The notes beneath the pieces were generated by a model that saw only the letters and a list, made by a program, of their open reading frames with translations, did no database searches and was not told the DNA's origin. DNA of 64,000 nt from Leishmania mexicana MHOM/GT/2001/U1103. Taxonomy: Eukaryota; Euglenozoa; Kinetoplastea; Trypanosomatida; Trypanosomatidae. Below, piece after piece: positions 43,694 through 55,080 of this stretch; position 1 is the stretch's first letter; every line of letters begins with the position of its first letter. The stretch lies in NCBI RefSeq assembly GCF_000234665.1, contig NC_018326.1:62001-126000 (forward strand), written 5' to 3'. Position numbers and translations under genes: made by a program.

Positions 43694-45820
43694 CTACAGG
43701 ATGCTGAGGACGGCGAGCATTAACGGACACAGAAAAGGATGCTGTTTCAATGACCTGTGCGTGTGTGCACAGGAGGGCGGCGGCGCTCTGTCAGACCGGT
43801 GAAAAGTACAATCGGCGGAGAGGGGACACAAGTGGGCAGCAACAAACACGTAAAACAAAGCGAGGCGTGGTAAAAAGGCGAGACAGGAACGAGGATTTGG
43901 AACGCTGCACACCTGCGCCGACACATGCGTGCACGCCATGGGCGATGGTCGCAGCTCCGTCATGGCGGCATGTACGAGTGGCTTGCGCGATCGTTGCGGG
44001 TCATCCGGATGACCACAACAACGCACACTCTCACCAACACCACTACCCCTACGAGCGCCTGACGGTGTCTGCATGGGTGCGCCATACCTTATCGGCAATC
44101 ACGGAGGGTGGGAGGCCGGGAAAGGTTGTGAGGTGCATTATGCTTCACCCGCTACGCACAGAACCCCTTGCAGAGTGTCACCGCACTCGAGGGGAAAGGG
44201 CAAAGCGAAGCACGAGTTTCGCACGGCCGCCAGGGCACTCTGAGGTACGGGGTACGCATTTATGTGTGTGTGCGCGCGTGGGTGCGTCATGGCCGGCTCC
44301 GCTCGACAGCCGGCCCGGCGTGTACTAATGACCGTGTTCGCCTGCCCGCCTCTGTGCTGCCTTGCTCGCCGTTCGCTTTCCTTCTCCTGTTGATACGTTA
44401 AAAACCACGCGCAGACACACAACCGTGAGAACGCCGGACTACAACGAACATAGACGCCTTTAGAGTTGCTCTCACGCATGCATCCGGCATTGCTGGTGCC
44501 TGCCTGTCTCTCCCCGTCTCCCTCTCTGTGGAAGAGTGCATGACGGCGCTGGTGGTGGCAACTCGTGTTCGCATCCCTCTTCCGGATGCATGTGACTTCA
44601 TCCAAAGCACGCGAGGGAGAGCTACACACACGCACACGAACAGAAGTGAACCAGTCAGTCAACCAACGAGAACAACATGCAGTCGACATCCACACAGGGA
44701 GAGACAGTCACCTATACCCAAACACATACACGGACGTCAAACAGATGCAACCGTACTTTGAGCGGCCCCCTGCCCCCCCCCCCTTCCCTCCCTCCCCCCT
44801 CACATAACATCACCCCCACCGCTGCACACACAGAGAGCCGGCGAGAAAGCCGAATTGGGGGTGGGGCAAGGAAGGGGGAGGGGTCGGGAGGCCTCTGGAG
44901 CGGGTCGGGAAACCGGCACCCGAGGAGTGCGCATGAGTCAATAGAAGCCCAGTCAAAACCCTTCGCAACTCCGATGTGCTACACGGCTGTCTCCCTCCCC
45001 CTCCCTACACAGACACACACAAATCTTTCGCCGGTCAGGTCCACCGCTCTTATGCACATGTGTGTTTGTGTGTGTGTGTGTGTGTGTGCTAGAGTGTACC
45101 CACCCTTTCTTCCTCTGCCTGCCCGCTTACACGCGCGCGCGAGAGCAATGCGCTAGCGCAGAGAGAGAGCGAACGACAAAGGGCGAGCGGGCGGTTCATG
45201 TATCGAGAACGTCCCCCGCCCTCTTCTATCCCCCCCACCGCCCTCCCTCCCCGTCTTTGACGAGATCGCAGAGGAGAGCGAGTGGGCTGAAGGAGTAGTA
45301 CCGATGACGGAAAAAGCTGTACACAGGGCGATGCACAAGGAAGCGCCTGCACAGCATGTGCGTGCCGCATCACTTGGTGAGCCGCCTTCCTGACTTCCCG
45401 CCTAGCGCTCCGTGAAGTGCGTTGCTCTGCCTTTCGTCGTTACCTTCGGTGCTTCAATGGAGGAGACAGAGGGAAGAGGGCAGAACGCCGCGATGTGCGA
45501 TAGAAGAGTGCGCACCCATTCCCATAATACCCGGAATCGTGCGTGAAACCGCACGAGTCCATGAGAACAGCATCACCAGCGATCATGGCGTGGATCACCC
45601 GCTCGGTCAGCACCCATAAAGGAAAGACAAGGAGTGCCGCTAGGGCAGAGCGACGGAGAGTGCTCCGTCCATCCCGACAGATACCCGACACAGAGAGAGG
45701 GTGCTTGTCGTGGAGAGCACCCACGGAAACATCTAGGTGCCCCACACGCCAATTACAGAACTCATACACCTACGCACATCTTCGCAGACATGTGAAGGGG
45801 CCGCCGCGCAGGCGAGTCGC
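43694..45820. other. Spacer with repeats and a short protein-like frame
   Basis: About 2.1 kb. Holds a (TG)11 tract at 45067-45088, a C run near 44768-44781, and GA/CA stretches. Just downstream of the TRAP-alpha stop, 45440-45769 is open on the minus strand for 109 codons with a non-ATG first codon. Its sequence (VIHAMIAGDAVLMDSCGFTH) is protein-like but unrecognised. The span should include the TRAP-alpha 3' UTR. Confidence 0.5.
45067..45088. repeat. (TG)11 microsatellite
   Basis: Eleven uninterrupted TG units on the plus strand, in the spacer downstream of TRAP-alpha. Confidence 0.9.
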
Positions 45821-46669
45821 TCATTTCTTCTTCTTTGGCGACGCAGACGCGCGACGAGAGTGCGGAGTGGACGACTTCCTATGAAGCACCTCATCACGGT
45901 AGCGCTGGTGGTCAGCGTTGATGTATGCCGGATCGTAGCCGGGGCCTCCGGTGCCCACCTCCACGTGCTTTGCGCCGCTGCCGCTACCGTAGCTGCTGCC
46001 CTTCGAGTGCATCATCGCCTTGATCAACTTCACTACGCCTAACTTGTTAGCCACCACGTACGCGATACCGCCAAAGATGGCGAGCAAGGTGAAGTACGTG
46101 AGGACCGTGCGAGGGTCCGTGCCGAGGGGGTCCTCAAGCCTGACGGTAGAGTTGAAGGCCGTGATGAAGTACGTCCGGTTCGTTGCCGAGTCCTGTACGT
46201 AGAGGCCGAGCACCATATTGTATTCGCCACTTTCGAGACGGACGTCCGGGGTGAAGGTGTACTGCATGCTGACCGTCTCCGACTTCCTCACCTTGCGCGC
46301 CTGGCGGACCACGGAAAAGTTCTGAATAGTCGTGTGGTACTGCTGCGGAGGCTGCAGGAGGCCAACGACGAGGAACACCACCTGCGAGGCTTCTTTATCG
46401 TTGTTTTGAAAGGCAATCATCACCTTCACCTTCGACCCTACCGAGAAGGAGGGGAAGGATTGCGACGACGCGTTAAGGAACAAGGCGCGACTAACGTAAG
46501 GCGCGCGGCCCGTGCCGGCCTCCGAATCTGCATACATGTCATCCGCCTCCTCGCCGTTGAGGTAAATCGCATCGGTGTCCTCCACTGGCACCGCATCCGC
46601 CACGACGATGCTCGCAAGAAGCAGCGCCGCAAAGGCGAGGACCAACAGCTTGCGCAGTGCACCCGACAT
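45821..46669 (-). CDS. Translocon-associated protein alpha subunit (TRAP-alpha/SSR1)
   Basis: The product is 282 residues from MSGALRKLLVLAFAALLLAS (ATG 46667-46669), a clear signal peptide cleaved near residue 25. An acidic segment follows (EDTDAIYLNGEEADDMYADS), then a beta-rich lumenal domain with N-glycosylation sequons (LNASS, QNFSV, TNRTY, FNSTV). One membrane helix lies at about 190-212 (TYFTLLAIFGGIAYVVAN). The cytosolic tail is basic and ends SPKKKK. This order matches TRAP-alpha, which sits beside the Sec61 channel in the ER membrane and assists translocation of a subset of secretory and membrane proteins. A good splice acceptor (CACTCCCAG, AG at 46780-46781) lies about 110 bases upstream of the start. 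Confidence 0.9.
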   Translation of the reverse strand: MSGALRKLLVLAFAALLLASIVVADAVPVEDTDAIYLNGEEADDMYADSEAGTGRAPYVSRALFLNASSQSFPSFSVGSKVKVMIAFQNNDKEASQVVFLVVGLLQPPQQYHTTIQNFSVVRQARKVRKSETVSMQYTFTPDVRLESGEYNMVLGLYVQDSATNRTYFITAFNSTVRLEDPLGTDPRTVLTYFTLLAIFGGIAYVVANKLGVVKLIKAMMHSKGSSYGSGSGAKHVEVGTGGPGYDPAYINADHQRYRDEVLHRKSSTPHSRRASASPKKKK

Positions 46670-48062
46670 GTTCGTGCAGTTTCCGTCCCGGCTGGCCGTC
46701 TGTGTAGTGTTGTTCGTGCGGTGACGTGCTTCCTCTACCGCTCCCCTTTCCACGTCGTCAGACTTCGAGCAATGAAGGACTGGGAGTGAGCACGAGGGAA
46801 AGAGCTGACGGCGACACAAGTGACAGCCGCAAGCACACAACAACAACAGCAAGGGCTCGAAGAACGGAGCAAGTCCTCCCTTCGTGAACGAGAATGAGTC
46901 CGTGACCTGGATACGATGAGCTTCCAATGCGCGTTCTTCCTTCGATCGTCTGATCATTGTTGCGTGTTGGCACGTGCATGAATGGGGTGGAGGGGTGGGG
47001 TAGAGGGAGGGAGAGGGAGTGTTGGGAGAGGGAGCGGTTGCGGTAGTCGTGGGGCGCGTTCAATGCCAAGGAGGGGGAGAGACGGGACGGCAAGGGGCGC
47101 CGGTTGGCGGCGTTGGGGAGTGCGCGTACCATTGAAAATACGCTAGAGCGCTGAGAACGGGAACACAGTACTGTGCTGTGCTCACCCTTTGCCCTGACAG
47201 CGAGATGTCAGACTCACAGACGCACACACATAGCAGCGGCGGTGGCGGCGTCGGAGCAGCTGCCACGCTGGCATTCCCGTCTTGTCCATCGGTTCCTCTC
47301 GCGCGTGGTGCTCCACCATGTACGCAGGGAGAGAGCACGAAGAAATCCGTGCAGGGGCACATCGCACAGCGGAGTGTTTGTGGGCCGGGAGCTGAGGTAC
47401 AGAAAGGAGAAGGAGTATGCCAAGGACACGGCCCGTAGTTGAAGAGCCTATTGTGTTGCTCGGGGTTTCTGTGCTGCTCTTCGTTTCTTATTTATCCAGC
47501 GTGCGTGACTGCGCCCATTCAGCCCCCCTCGCACACACACACACCACACACACCACTCCACCCCCTCCTCCTCCACCTTAGCGCGTGTCTCCTCTCGCCC
47601 ACCTCCGTCTTCATCATCCGATACCAAACGGAAAGCCAGGGTGAGGAGAGAGGCGGAGAGTAGTGTGGTGGTGGTGGTGGTGGTAGTGAGGTGAGAGAGG
47701 ACGAAAAAGCGGGCACCTAACAGCGACGGCACAGACCCACGTACGCCGAGGACACGGCGCGAGGGATCGGGGAGAGGCTGTTAGGTGACACCAGCGGGGA
47801 ACAGATGACCAATAGCGAAGTCAGAGAACAGCGCCACACACCCCGTCTCCAGCCCTCGCTCTCCATCCGACCTTGAAGAGAGACACACAGCCAGAAAGGA
47901 GGCGGCGGCGGCGCAAGGGCTGTACGTGCGCGTCGACGGGAAGACCAACACTCTTCCGATCATCGTGCTCCGTGGTGCATCTTTGCAAGACGGCATTCAC
48001 TGCCCAGCGGCGGAACAGCAAGACAGAGCCGGTGTTCACGATGGAGCTCCCCACCGACGCAG
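46670..48062. other. Gene-free spacer
   Basis: About 1.4 kb. Pyrimidine tracts precede the TRAP-alpha acceptor. CA (47529-47553) and GTG (47660-47682) microsatellites are present. No protein-like frame above noise. Confidence 0.55.
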
Positions 48063-48290
48063 TTACATCAGTTTCTTGCCTCCGCCTTGATTCTTGCGAT
48101 CCAGCGAGTTAGACACGATCTTGTTCGTGTGCAGGTACCGCCACGAGCAGCGGTCAATGCAGTGCACCTCGTCCTTGGTGAGCTCTGCCTCCCTGTACAG
48201 GTCCTTGCAACACAAATTAAAGCACTCCTCCCGCAAAGAGCTCATCATCGTCTCTATGCGGAACGACTCTTGCTTGACACCCAGGTTCAT
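48063..48290 (-). CDS. Small Tim chaperone (Tim8/9/10/13 family)
   Basis: The product is 75 residues from an ATG at 48288-48290. It carries the twin CX3C signature, CFNLC and CIDRC, separated by 16 residues, with an extra Cys directly after the first motif. The Leu/Arg-rich helices around it fit the hairpin of small Tim proteins. These form hexamers in the mitochondrial intermembrane space and escort hydrophobic precursors such as carriers to the TIM complex. Length is typical. Which of the trypanosomatid small Tims it is cannot be decided by eye. The pyrimidine tract TTTCTTCTCCCC lies about 85 bases upstream, with AG dinucleotides following it. Confidence 0.88.
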   Translation of the reverse strand: MNLGVKQESFRIETMMSSLREECFNLCCKDLYREAELTKDEVHCIDRCSWRYLHTNKIVSNSLDRKNQGGGKKLM

Positions 48291-50577
48291 TGCTGCTACT
48301 GCTCACACCCACACACGTGCACACACGCCAAGCTGATGACACACTCCAGCGTGGGGAGAAGAAATCATATCGGGGCACGTAAGGGGGAAGGAGGGGGCGC
48401 CAACGCCGACAGCAACGCCGACAGAAACGGCAACGGCAACAAAGAACAGAAGCGAGCGCCAGCGTGCGTGCGAGTGCGCGCGCGCATGTTCGCGGCGTGG
48501 GTAGACGACGAGAACGGAGAGAAAAGAGGGTGGGTGGGGGAAGATGAACAGCAGCCAGGGAGGAGTTGATGCAAGACAGCATAACAAGGGAAGAACAGAA
48601 AGGCTCACCATACCGCGTCATGACGGCCAAAAGCGAAGCCGAGGTTGATGTCGACGAGAGCAGAGGGAAGGAGACGCAGAGGGGCGAGCAGGATCGGGGG
48701 TGGGGGGGATCAGAGACGCACCTACTCAGCCACGAAATACAGCGACTGAGCGTCTTGGAGGACGTCACTTATGCATATGGCTACAGCTGCTCGGTTTGTT
48801 TTCCAAGCCACTCACGCCTGTCCTGACAGCCCCGTCTCCCCCCTCCCACACCCGCACACACACACACCAACATGCACACCTTCTCAGCGGCCTCAGAACT
48901 TGACAGCTCATGTGGGGGAGGGGGGATGTGTGCGTGGCTGTGGCTTGGTTTACTTACTGACGCATACGGCGCGTGCACGCGGCCGCATGCAAGTCCTTCA
49001 CTGAGAAAAAGAAAGAGGTTCCATGCCTTCTACTCCATTTTCCTTCCTCTTAGCACCCCCCCCCAGTCGCCGGGTGTGTAGGCAAGTCGTGCTGTTGGTG
49101 GAGAGCACGCCGACAACATCTTCGCTGAGTTGTCCGTGTCGAAGAGAGAGAGTGAGCTGCTGAGAAGCACTTTTTTTAGGTATCTACCTTTCTGTTAAAA
49201 CCCTCGTCGTGAGCGTGCCTGAAGACGGCGTCATCGGGCGCGACAGAGGAAAACATAAGAGGAGATAACGATGGGCAAAACATCGATAGGGGACGGCATG
49301 TGACTTGGCAACGAGCACAGCAACAAGAACAGGACACACACACATAGAGAGGGGGAGAGGGGTGGCGGTAGGCGTAAAGGGATGCGTTGGACGAACGGGC
49401 TGCCGGTGCTGGAGGGTTTGGGGGAAAGGGGGGTGTAGGTGCCGCGTCGGTAGTGCCATAGGACGCGTTCTCATACGTATCACTTCCGCTGTCGTGCACG
49501 AAGTGCAGCGACGAGAGTATTTGAAGGAAGGGTACGGTTCAATGCAGCGTTGATCATCAACGGAGAGGTGGACAAGAGAAGAGAGGGGGTCTGAGGAACC
49601 CTACATACACCAGTCCGCACACCAATAGCCCTCTTCCACAATTCCTCTAGACCCGATGCCTATCCAAACGGCCACCTTGCAACGCGTTCATTACCTCTCA
49701 ACCCCCCTCCCCCCGCACGACCTAAGCCCAATCCCCCCTCTACCTGCTCCCCATCCCCCTCTCCCCTCCATCCCTTACTTCGCCACCGTTTCTCCGTTTT
49801 CTTTTGTTGCATTCTGCAACATCCCAGACATTCTCCGCCATGCATGTGCGCGCGTCTCGCGTCCTTCGCGCTCGCTGGTGTGCCTTTGGGTTCTTTTCGG
49901 ACATGCACTTCACCGCCACCGCCGCCGCCTTACACACATGACGGGGTCATCCTCATTTTGTCGCCACGGTGAGAACGGTTATCCGTCACAGACTCCACAC
50001 AACCCCCTTTCCCCACTTCCTCCTCCCTCCTCCCTCCCGCTCCACGCACGAGAGAGAGAGAAGGAACGCAACGCACCGGCACGCGCAGAAAAACAGAACG
50101 AGGCAGCATGTAGGAGAGGGAGTGATACATTGCTCCTCCGACCGCGCCATCGCGAGCCCGAGGACGCAAAGCAGTGTCCGCGCAACGACAGCCACACACA
50201 CGCACTACGGTAAGGGAAGTCCTGGTAACATCCACAGAGTGCAGCATCACCATCACCGTCTTTGCTCCTCCGTGCAATGCCTTGTCTTCCTTGCTTCACT
50301 GTTTTCAGTCACATGCGCATCACCGCCGCTTCACCTCATCGTGGCCTCTTCCTCGACCTCCCCCCCCCAACAGCAACAAAGCAAGGCGAGTGAGAGAGCG
50401 TGATGTACGCCTGGATGCGTGTGCGTGCGTGCGCCCACACAGCGCTTTATATGGTGACGCGGTACACTGAGCGTACACTCCGCCCTCTGTTTTGCCACAT
50501 GTCCTCTTCACGGCTGGCTGGTAAGGGGTGCACGCGGCCGCTGCACCCGTCTCCGTTCATTCAAAGGAAACACGCGG
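48291..50577. other. Gene-free spacer
   Basis: About 2.3 kb of pyrimidine- and purine-rich simple sequence with CA tracts near 48857-48869 and 49336-49345. Frames are low complexity. It contains the 3' UTR of the 127-residue gene and the 5' UTR of the small Tim gene. Confidence 0.55.
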
Positions 50578-50961
50578 TCACTCTCGTATCACCAAGCGGT
50601 CCTGGGGAGGTGGAGAGCACCTCATCCTAAATCCGGCTAATACTCTTACGCATGCACAGACGCAGGTTGATATATTTTGAATGCACAGGAGGCTCGCCAG
50701 CATGGAGATAGACTTCCCTTGCAGAATCATCGGTGCCAGGAGCTGGCTCAGCGACGCCTCTGCAGACACGGCCAGAGCGCCGTTGGCGCCAACGACGCCG
50801 CTACCGATGCAACCGATACCGCACAGCGGCGATGCCACAAGGCCATGTGCTGTGCTGGAGAAAGCATTGGGCCGCACAAAGCCCGTGGCCAACGGACTGG
50901 AGCACGCATTCAGGTGTCGCTGCGTGAAGCTGCGTCCCATGTAGTACACAGAACGGCGCAT
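50578..50961 (-). CDS. Small protein with mitochondrial-type presequence and Gly-rich hydrophobic domain; unknown
   Basis: The product is 127 residues from an ATG at 50959-50961. A textbook acceptor, CCCTCTTCACAG with AG at 51008-51009, lies 46 bases upstream, and this is the first ATG after it. The first 35 residues (MRRSVYYMGRSFTQRHLNAC) lack acidic residues and are rich in Arg, Ser and aromatic residues, as in a mitochondrial presequence. Residues about 45-100 are hydrophobic with small-residue spacing (GLVASPLCGIGCIGSGVVGA, then LAPMILQGKSISMLASLLC), suggesting two membrane helices, somewhat like a proteolipid. The last 25 residues are less convincing, so the reading frame end may be affected by an indel. 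I do not recognise a family. Confidence 0.5.
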   Translation of the reverse strand: MRRSVYYMGRSFTQRHLNACSSPLATGFVRPNAFSSTAHGLVASPLCGIGCIGSGVVGANGALAVSAEASLSQLLAPMILQGKSISMLASLLCIQNISTCVCACVRVLAGFRMRCSPPPQDRLVIRE

Positions 50962-52668
50962 GTGACCGCGACAATCTCCAAGAGATGAAAAATGGACAGA
51001 GAACAATCTGTGAAGAGGGAATGGGGATTGAGGTCGAGGGCGTTGATGAGAGGCGGCCCGAGATGATGCTTTATGTGTATGTCTTTGTTTGTATGAGGGA
51101 CAGCACGGCACGGGGGGGAAGGGGGGGGGCGCTGTAAAGGCTTAGCCCTGCGGGACACGCAGTATGAAGTCGCTGCCACTGCCGTTCATAAGACGTGTGA
51201 ATATATTCGTGTGTGAGGAAGGACCAAAAGGATGGGGAGGGATGGCGCAGTCGGTAGCGACCGTGCCGACCCAAGGGAAAGAGAGAGAGGAGGAGACAGG
51301 AGGTGAGAGAGCAGGAAGGGGCAAGAGGGGTACATGTACATTGTGTGCCTCGGTGTGAGGCAATACGGAAGAGGTGGCCAGACTAGCTGTAATATATACA
51401 TATCTATCTGAAAAAGGCGTGACTTGGTTGGTTCAGAAGCTGCACGAGGCAGAAGTCAGAAGGCTGGGAAAAGGGACGCAGACACACACTCGACGCACCG
51501 CTGTGCACGCGCACGTACTGTGTATCGTTACCTGCAATCCATCGGGCGGCAGCCTTCTTCTGGAAAGGAGAACGGGAAAGTCGGAACGCACGTTCATGCG
51601 CGTTCTCTGCCCGTCCACGTCCCCCCCATCCCCACACCCACCTCCCTCACCTCGTCCTTTAACGTAACGTAAGGTGGTCGCCAGTTGGCACATAGAATGA
51701 AAACCTTGTCGATGTTCGTTGCGTGTGTGTGTGTGCGGGCTTCCAATCGCATCAACTATTCCTCCAGCGGCCTCTCCAGCGAAGTAACAGAGAGACAGGG
51801 AGGAAGGAGAAGGAGGGCGGAGGGGGGCGGGGCTGGCGGAGTGCGGCGGTGTGACGCGCGCGCTGTAACAGTGGGGATCAGGACAGAGAAAGGAAAGCCA
51901 CCACACACTCCTACATGAAAAGCACGTGCTCCAAGGTTAGAGTCACCGCATTCGCGGCATGTGCAGATGACCACACACACACATACGCGCACGGAGAGCG
52001 ATAATGCCCCCAAGTTGCTCGGATAAACACGCACCCTGCACAGGGAGGGAGAGGGAGGCGGGCCCCGAGGAAAACAAGAAACGGAACAACGCACGAAGTA
52101 CGTCTCTGCACATGTCAGCACAACCGCAACAGTGTACAAGCAAAGAAACGTGCGGTCAGTGTGAAGGAGAGGCACGTGAGAGAAGGGGGAAGGCTAGACG
52201 ATCGGATGAGGGAGTCGCCGAGACACATGTACCACCAAATACATGGAGCCCCCTTTTCCCCTACTCTCTCCCCCTCGCGTCATCGTCACCCGCAGGGTGC
52301 GGGGGTGGGGCACACACACACACAGGAGACACACAGACAGACACGCTCCCACACCCGCCATCATCACCACCACAAGTCGTACTGCATGACACCAGTACCC
52401 TCTCACGCCACGACAGCCGCCTCGCTTTACTCCGCTCCCCTTCTCCCCTTCGGCCTCCTGTCTTGGCTGCTCCTCTCGTGAGCCGGCGGAAACGACACAT
52501 GCTTCCGTCCAGCGCCGAGTAGACGAGAGACGCTGGAGGATGTGGTGCTGAGGTGGGAGGGCGACGGGGCCGGCGATACCAAGAGGGCTCGCGTGGTGGC
52601 ATCAAAATAGCGCATGCACTTGCCACACGCATCAAATGACTTTCGGTGCTGTCGTATTGCGTCAAGGC
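50962..52668. other. Gene-free spacer
   Basis: About 1.7 kb. G-rich tracts (51111-51130, 51810-51835) and CA tracts (51973-51983, 52312-52323) are present. No credible gene; a tRNA-like string near 51241-51260 (gatggcgcagtcggtagcga) lacks the other arms. Confidence 0.55.
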
Positions 52669-55080
52669 TCATGTCAGTGGTGACTCGCTTGCCGCCTGCT
52701 TCGTATCTCCGTCGAGCTCATCCTCGTTCCAATCATCATTCCACTCAGCAGGTTTTCCATCCAGCTCCTCTGACCCAATATCGGCAAATGGATCATTGGG
52801 CACCTTGCGCGTAAGCACACCTGATGGGGGAGGCTTCAGCGCCCACGCCGATGGCTTCTCAGACTCCGCCAGAGGCCCTATGTAGCGAATAAGGGAGGAA
52901 GAAAAGTTGTGCTTGTCTCGCTGCGCGAGGAACCACATCGGAAGCTGCTCCGCAAGATCGGTGACACTCCCAACAGCTTTGAGTAACATGCGGCCGTCGC
53001 GCGGTAGAGCGCGCGTGAGCGCGCCGTCGCTGGCTGACTCGGATGAAAAGAGGGCAATAAACTTGATTACCTGCCCAATGTTCGTCATACGTGGCTGCAG
53101 CACGTGCGGCGGCGGTGAGGGATCCTCTGCACGGCCAACAATCAGCTTGTCGTAGGCAAAGTACTCGTACAGTTTGAAGAGCCGTTTATACCTCTCAAAG
53201 AATTCGCGGCGGACAAAGCGGCGCGCTTTTTCGCCTGCCAAGCCGCGTCTCCGCCGCTCTTTGACCAGGGCAGAGCGCAGAGCGTCCACCGCTACCGGCT
53301 GCCCGACGGGGATGGCGTCGTGAAGGAACTGTGCAATCTCGATCTCAGACATCTCTACATCTTGCTTCGCTGGGCGCCATGGAGTCGATGCTGGGTCAAG
53401 CGGCTTCCCAACGCACGCGCCATCCTCACGCCCCCTCACTCCCCAACGAGCCCCATCAGCCTTCGTCGGGTGTTGCAGCTCCTCGGCGGCGAGGCGAGGC
53501 GTGTAGACGCGATCGCCCTGCCTCATGAAGAAGAGCGAGTGTGTTTCGACAAAAGAGGAAATGGCGTCTGCGCCAGTCGTCGTATCCGGCAGCGCGTCCG
53601 CCTCCTCCACAGGCCCATAGGTCCGCAGCAGCGCTTCTTGCAAGTCCATCGGAAGTTCCGCGTAGAGGTCAGCGGGAAGTTGAGGGCCATTGTCCGCCAA
53701 AATGCGCTGCAGGTGCACCATCACTCGCGGTACCGGCGATGTCTCCAGCGTCAACGAGGAGGGCTGCTCCGACGCCGGCAAGAAGGCCCACGGCCGCACT
53801 CGAGAGGAGTCCAGCTGCACCTCCCACAAGTGTCGTAGTCGGTCGAGGAGGAGGATGCTAACGCGGAGATCGCCCCCCTCGACGAGGCCGTAGAACATCT
53901 CGATTTCGCGCACCAGGTCCGCCGGCACGCAGTCGCGCAAGTGCACCATATGAAGGCCCTGCACCAGCCGTAAATGCTTCAGGTGATCCTCTGCTGCCCC
54001 TTTCTGCAGGGCCTCAGTGAGCTTGCGGCCCAGTAGTGTGGGGTCGTGGCGACTGGCTACGCTCTCCGGTGGCGGTGCATCTGACGTGTAGGTACGTACC
54101 CCGGCCTGCAGCAGCAGCGGCTCTGGCCGTAGCAGACGGACAAAGATGGCCATCGGTGAGGCGCCGAACGCGCGCACGTCCACGAACTGCGGTGGCAACT
54201 GCTGGAAAGCGTGCCGCACGTCCTCCAGCGATGGCGCTTCGCAACCGAATAGGGTCGCTGACATGTTTGCCGTGACCGCTGCATCCATCAGGTACGATAG
54301 TGGCACGTGGTACTGGGATGGCAGTACCGCGCTGAGCCACAGCTGAAACCTGCTGTGCTGCGCACGCGTCACAGCGTGGTCGGGGGGCAATGGCCTTGCT
54401 AACGCCGGCGCCGGCGCCGGCGTGCAGGCCTTTGAACAACGCAGCCGCACGTACAGTGACATGGGATGATACCAGAACACCTCCTCATACTGGTGAAAGA
54501 ACCTCTTCAGTTGTATGGGGGAGACAAGTGACCAATGCCGCAGGGCTTTGCAGAGTTCGGTTACTGTCGGCGTCGCCGAGGAGAAGCCAAGCGAGGTTGC
54601 CACCTGGGTGCCTGTCATGTGCTGCGCGACTGTCAGCAGCCCAATGACGCGGAGCCCGAGCGTCTTGTGCTCGCTCGAACGGAACAGCGACGCCGCGTCA
54701 TTCAGCATGGCCACGTGCACACGACCGGGCATCTGCACCACGACGAATGCCTCGGGGTGCCGCCGGATAAACTGACCATTTAAATCGTACCTGACCACGA
54801 GACGCTCCAGGTGCTCATCACCTATCATGCTTGCCAGCTTCGAGATGGGTATCGGTCCTGTTGACCGAAGTAACGAGCGAAGGTATGTGATGAATCGATC
54901 GTCGAGGGCCGAGCTTGCAATCGTTTGCCTGACGGAATTGAAGCGACACGACATCATGAGCGGTTCACCATGGCAGGAGAATGGAAGGCGCGCGGCGCTG
55001 CAGCCGAGCAGTAAAGCCCGCTGACGCCGCGTGTGAGCTATCGCCGGTACGCTGGCGGGGGAGCAGCGGAGGCTGCACAT
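52669..55080 (-). CDS. Large basic protein with about six degenerate repeats, probably mitochondrial; unknown function
   Basis: I start at the ATG at 55078-55080 (MCSLRCSPASVPAIAH), giving 803 residues. After the upstream pyrimidine-rich region the first AG on the coding strand is TTTTACAG at about 55140, inside the longer frame that would start at 55200, so 55080 is the first ATG of the likely mRNA. An ATG pair at 54952-54957 is the next choice. The N-terminus is Arg/Ser/Ala-rich without acidic residues, as in a mitochondrial presequence. About six repeats follow, each with a short helical part and ending in F-x(2,3)-H/Y-x3-F then a beta strand, for example GPIPISKLASMIGDEHLERL with FIRRHPEAFVVVQ, and VPLSYLMDAA with FVDVRAFG. 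This resembles winged-helix or LOTUS-like folds. The C-terminus is acidic (EWNDDWNEDELDGDTKQ). Family not recognised. Confidence 0.75.
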   Translation of the reverse strand: MCSLRCSPASVPAIAHTRRQRALLLGCSAARLPFSCHGEPLMMSCRFNSVRQTIASSALDDRFITYLRSLLRSTGPIPISKLASMIGDEHLERLVVRYDLNGQFIRRHPEAFVVVQMPGRVHVAMLNDAASLFRSSEHKTLGLRVIGLLTVAQHMTGTQVATSLGFSSATPTVTELCKALRHWSLVSPIQLKRFFHQYEEVFWYHPMSLYVRLRCSKACTPAPAPALARPLPPDHAVTRAQHSRFQLWLSAVLPSQYHVPLSYLMDAAVTANMSATLFGCEAPSLEDVRHAFQQLPPQFVDVRAFGASPMAIFVRLLRPEPLLLQAGVRTYTSDAPPPESVASRHDPTLLGRKLTEALQKGAAEDHLKHLRLVQGLHMVHLRDCVPADLVREIEMFYGLVEGGDLRVSILLLDRLRHLWEVQLDSSRVRPWAFLPASEQPSSLTLETSPVPRVMVHLQRILADNGPQLPADLYAELPMDLQEALLRTYGPVEEADALPDTTTGADAISSFVETHSLFFMRQGDRVYTPRLAAEELQHPTKADGARWGVRGREDGACVGKPLDPASTPWRPAKQDVEMSEIEIAQFLHDAIPVGQPVAVDALRSALVKERRRRGLAGEKARRFVRREFFERYKRLFKLYEYFAYDKLIVGRAEDPSPPPHVLQPRMTNIGQVIKFIALFSSESASDGALTRALPRDGRMLLKAVGSVTDLAEQLPMWFLAQRDKHNFSSSLIRYIGPLAESEKPSAWALKPPPSGVLTRKVPNDPFADIGSEELDGKPAEWNDDWNEDELDGDTKQAASESPLT

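Noticed and set aside
48217..48768. 183-codon minus frame overlapping the small Tim 5' region
   Set aside because: Overlaps a well-supported gene in another frame and is Ser/Leu/Arg-rich noise from pyrimidine tracts.
51236..51275. tRNA-like string gatggcgcagtcggtagcga on the plus strand
   Set aside because: Only a D-arm resemblance; no matching anticodon arm or T loop follows.
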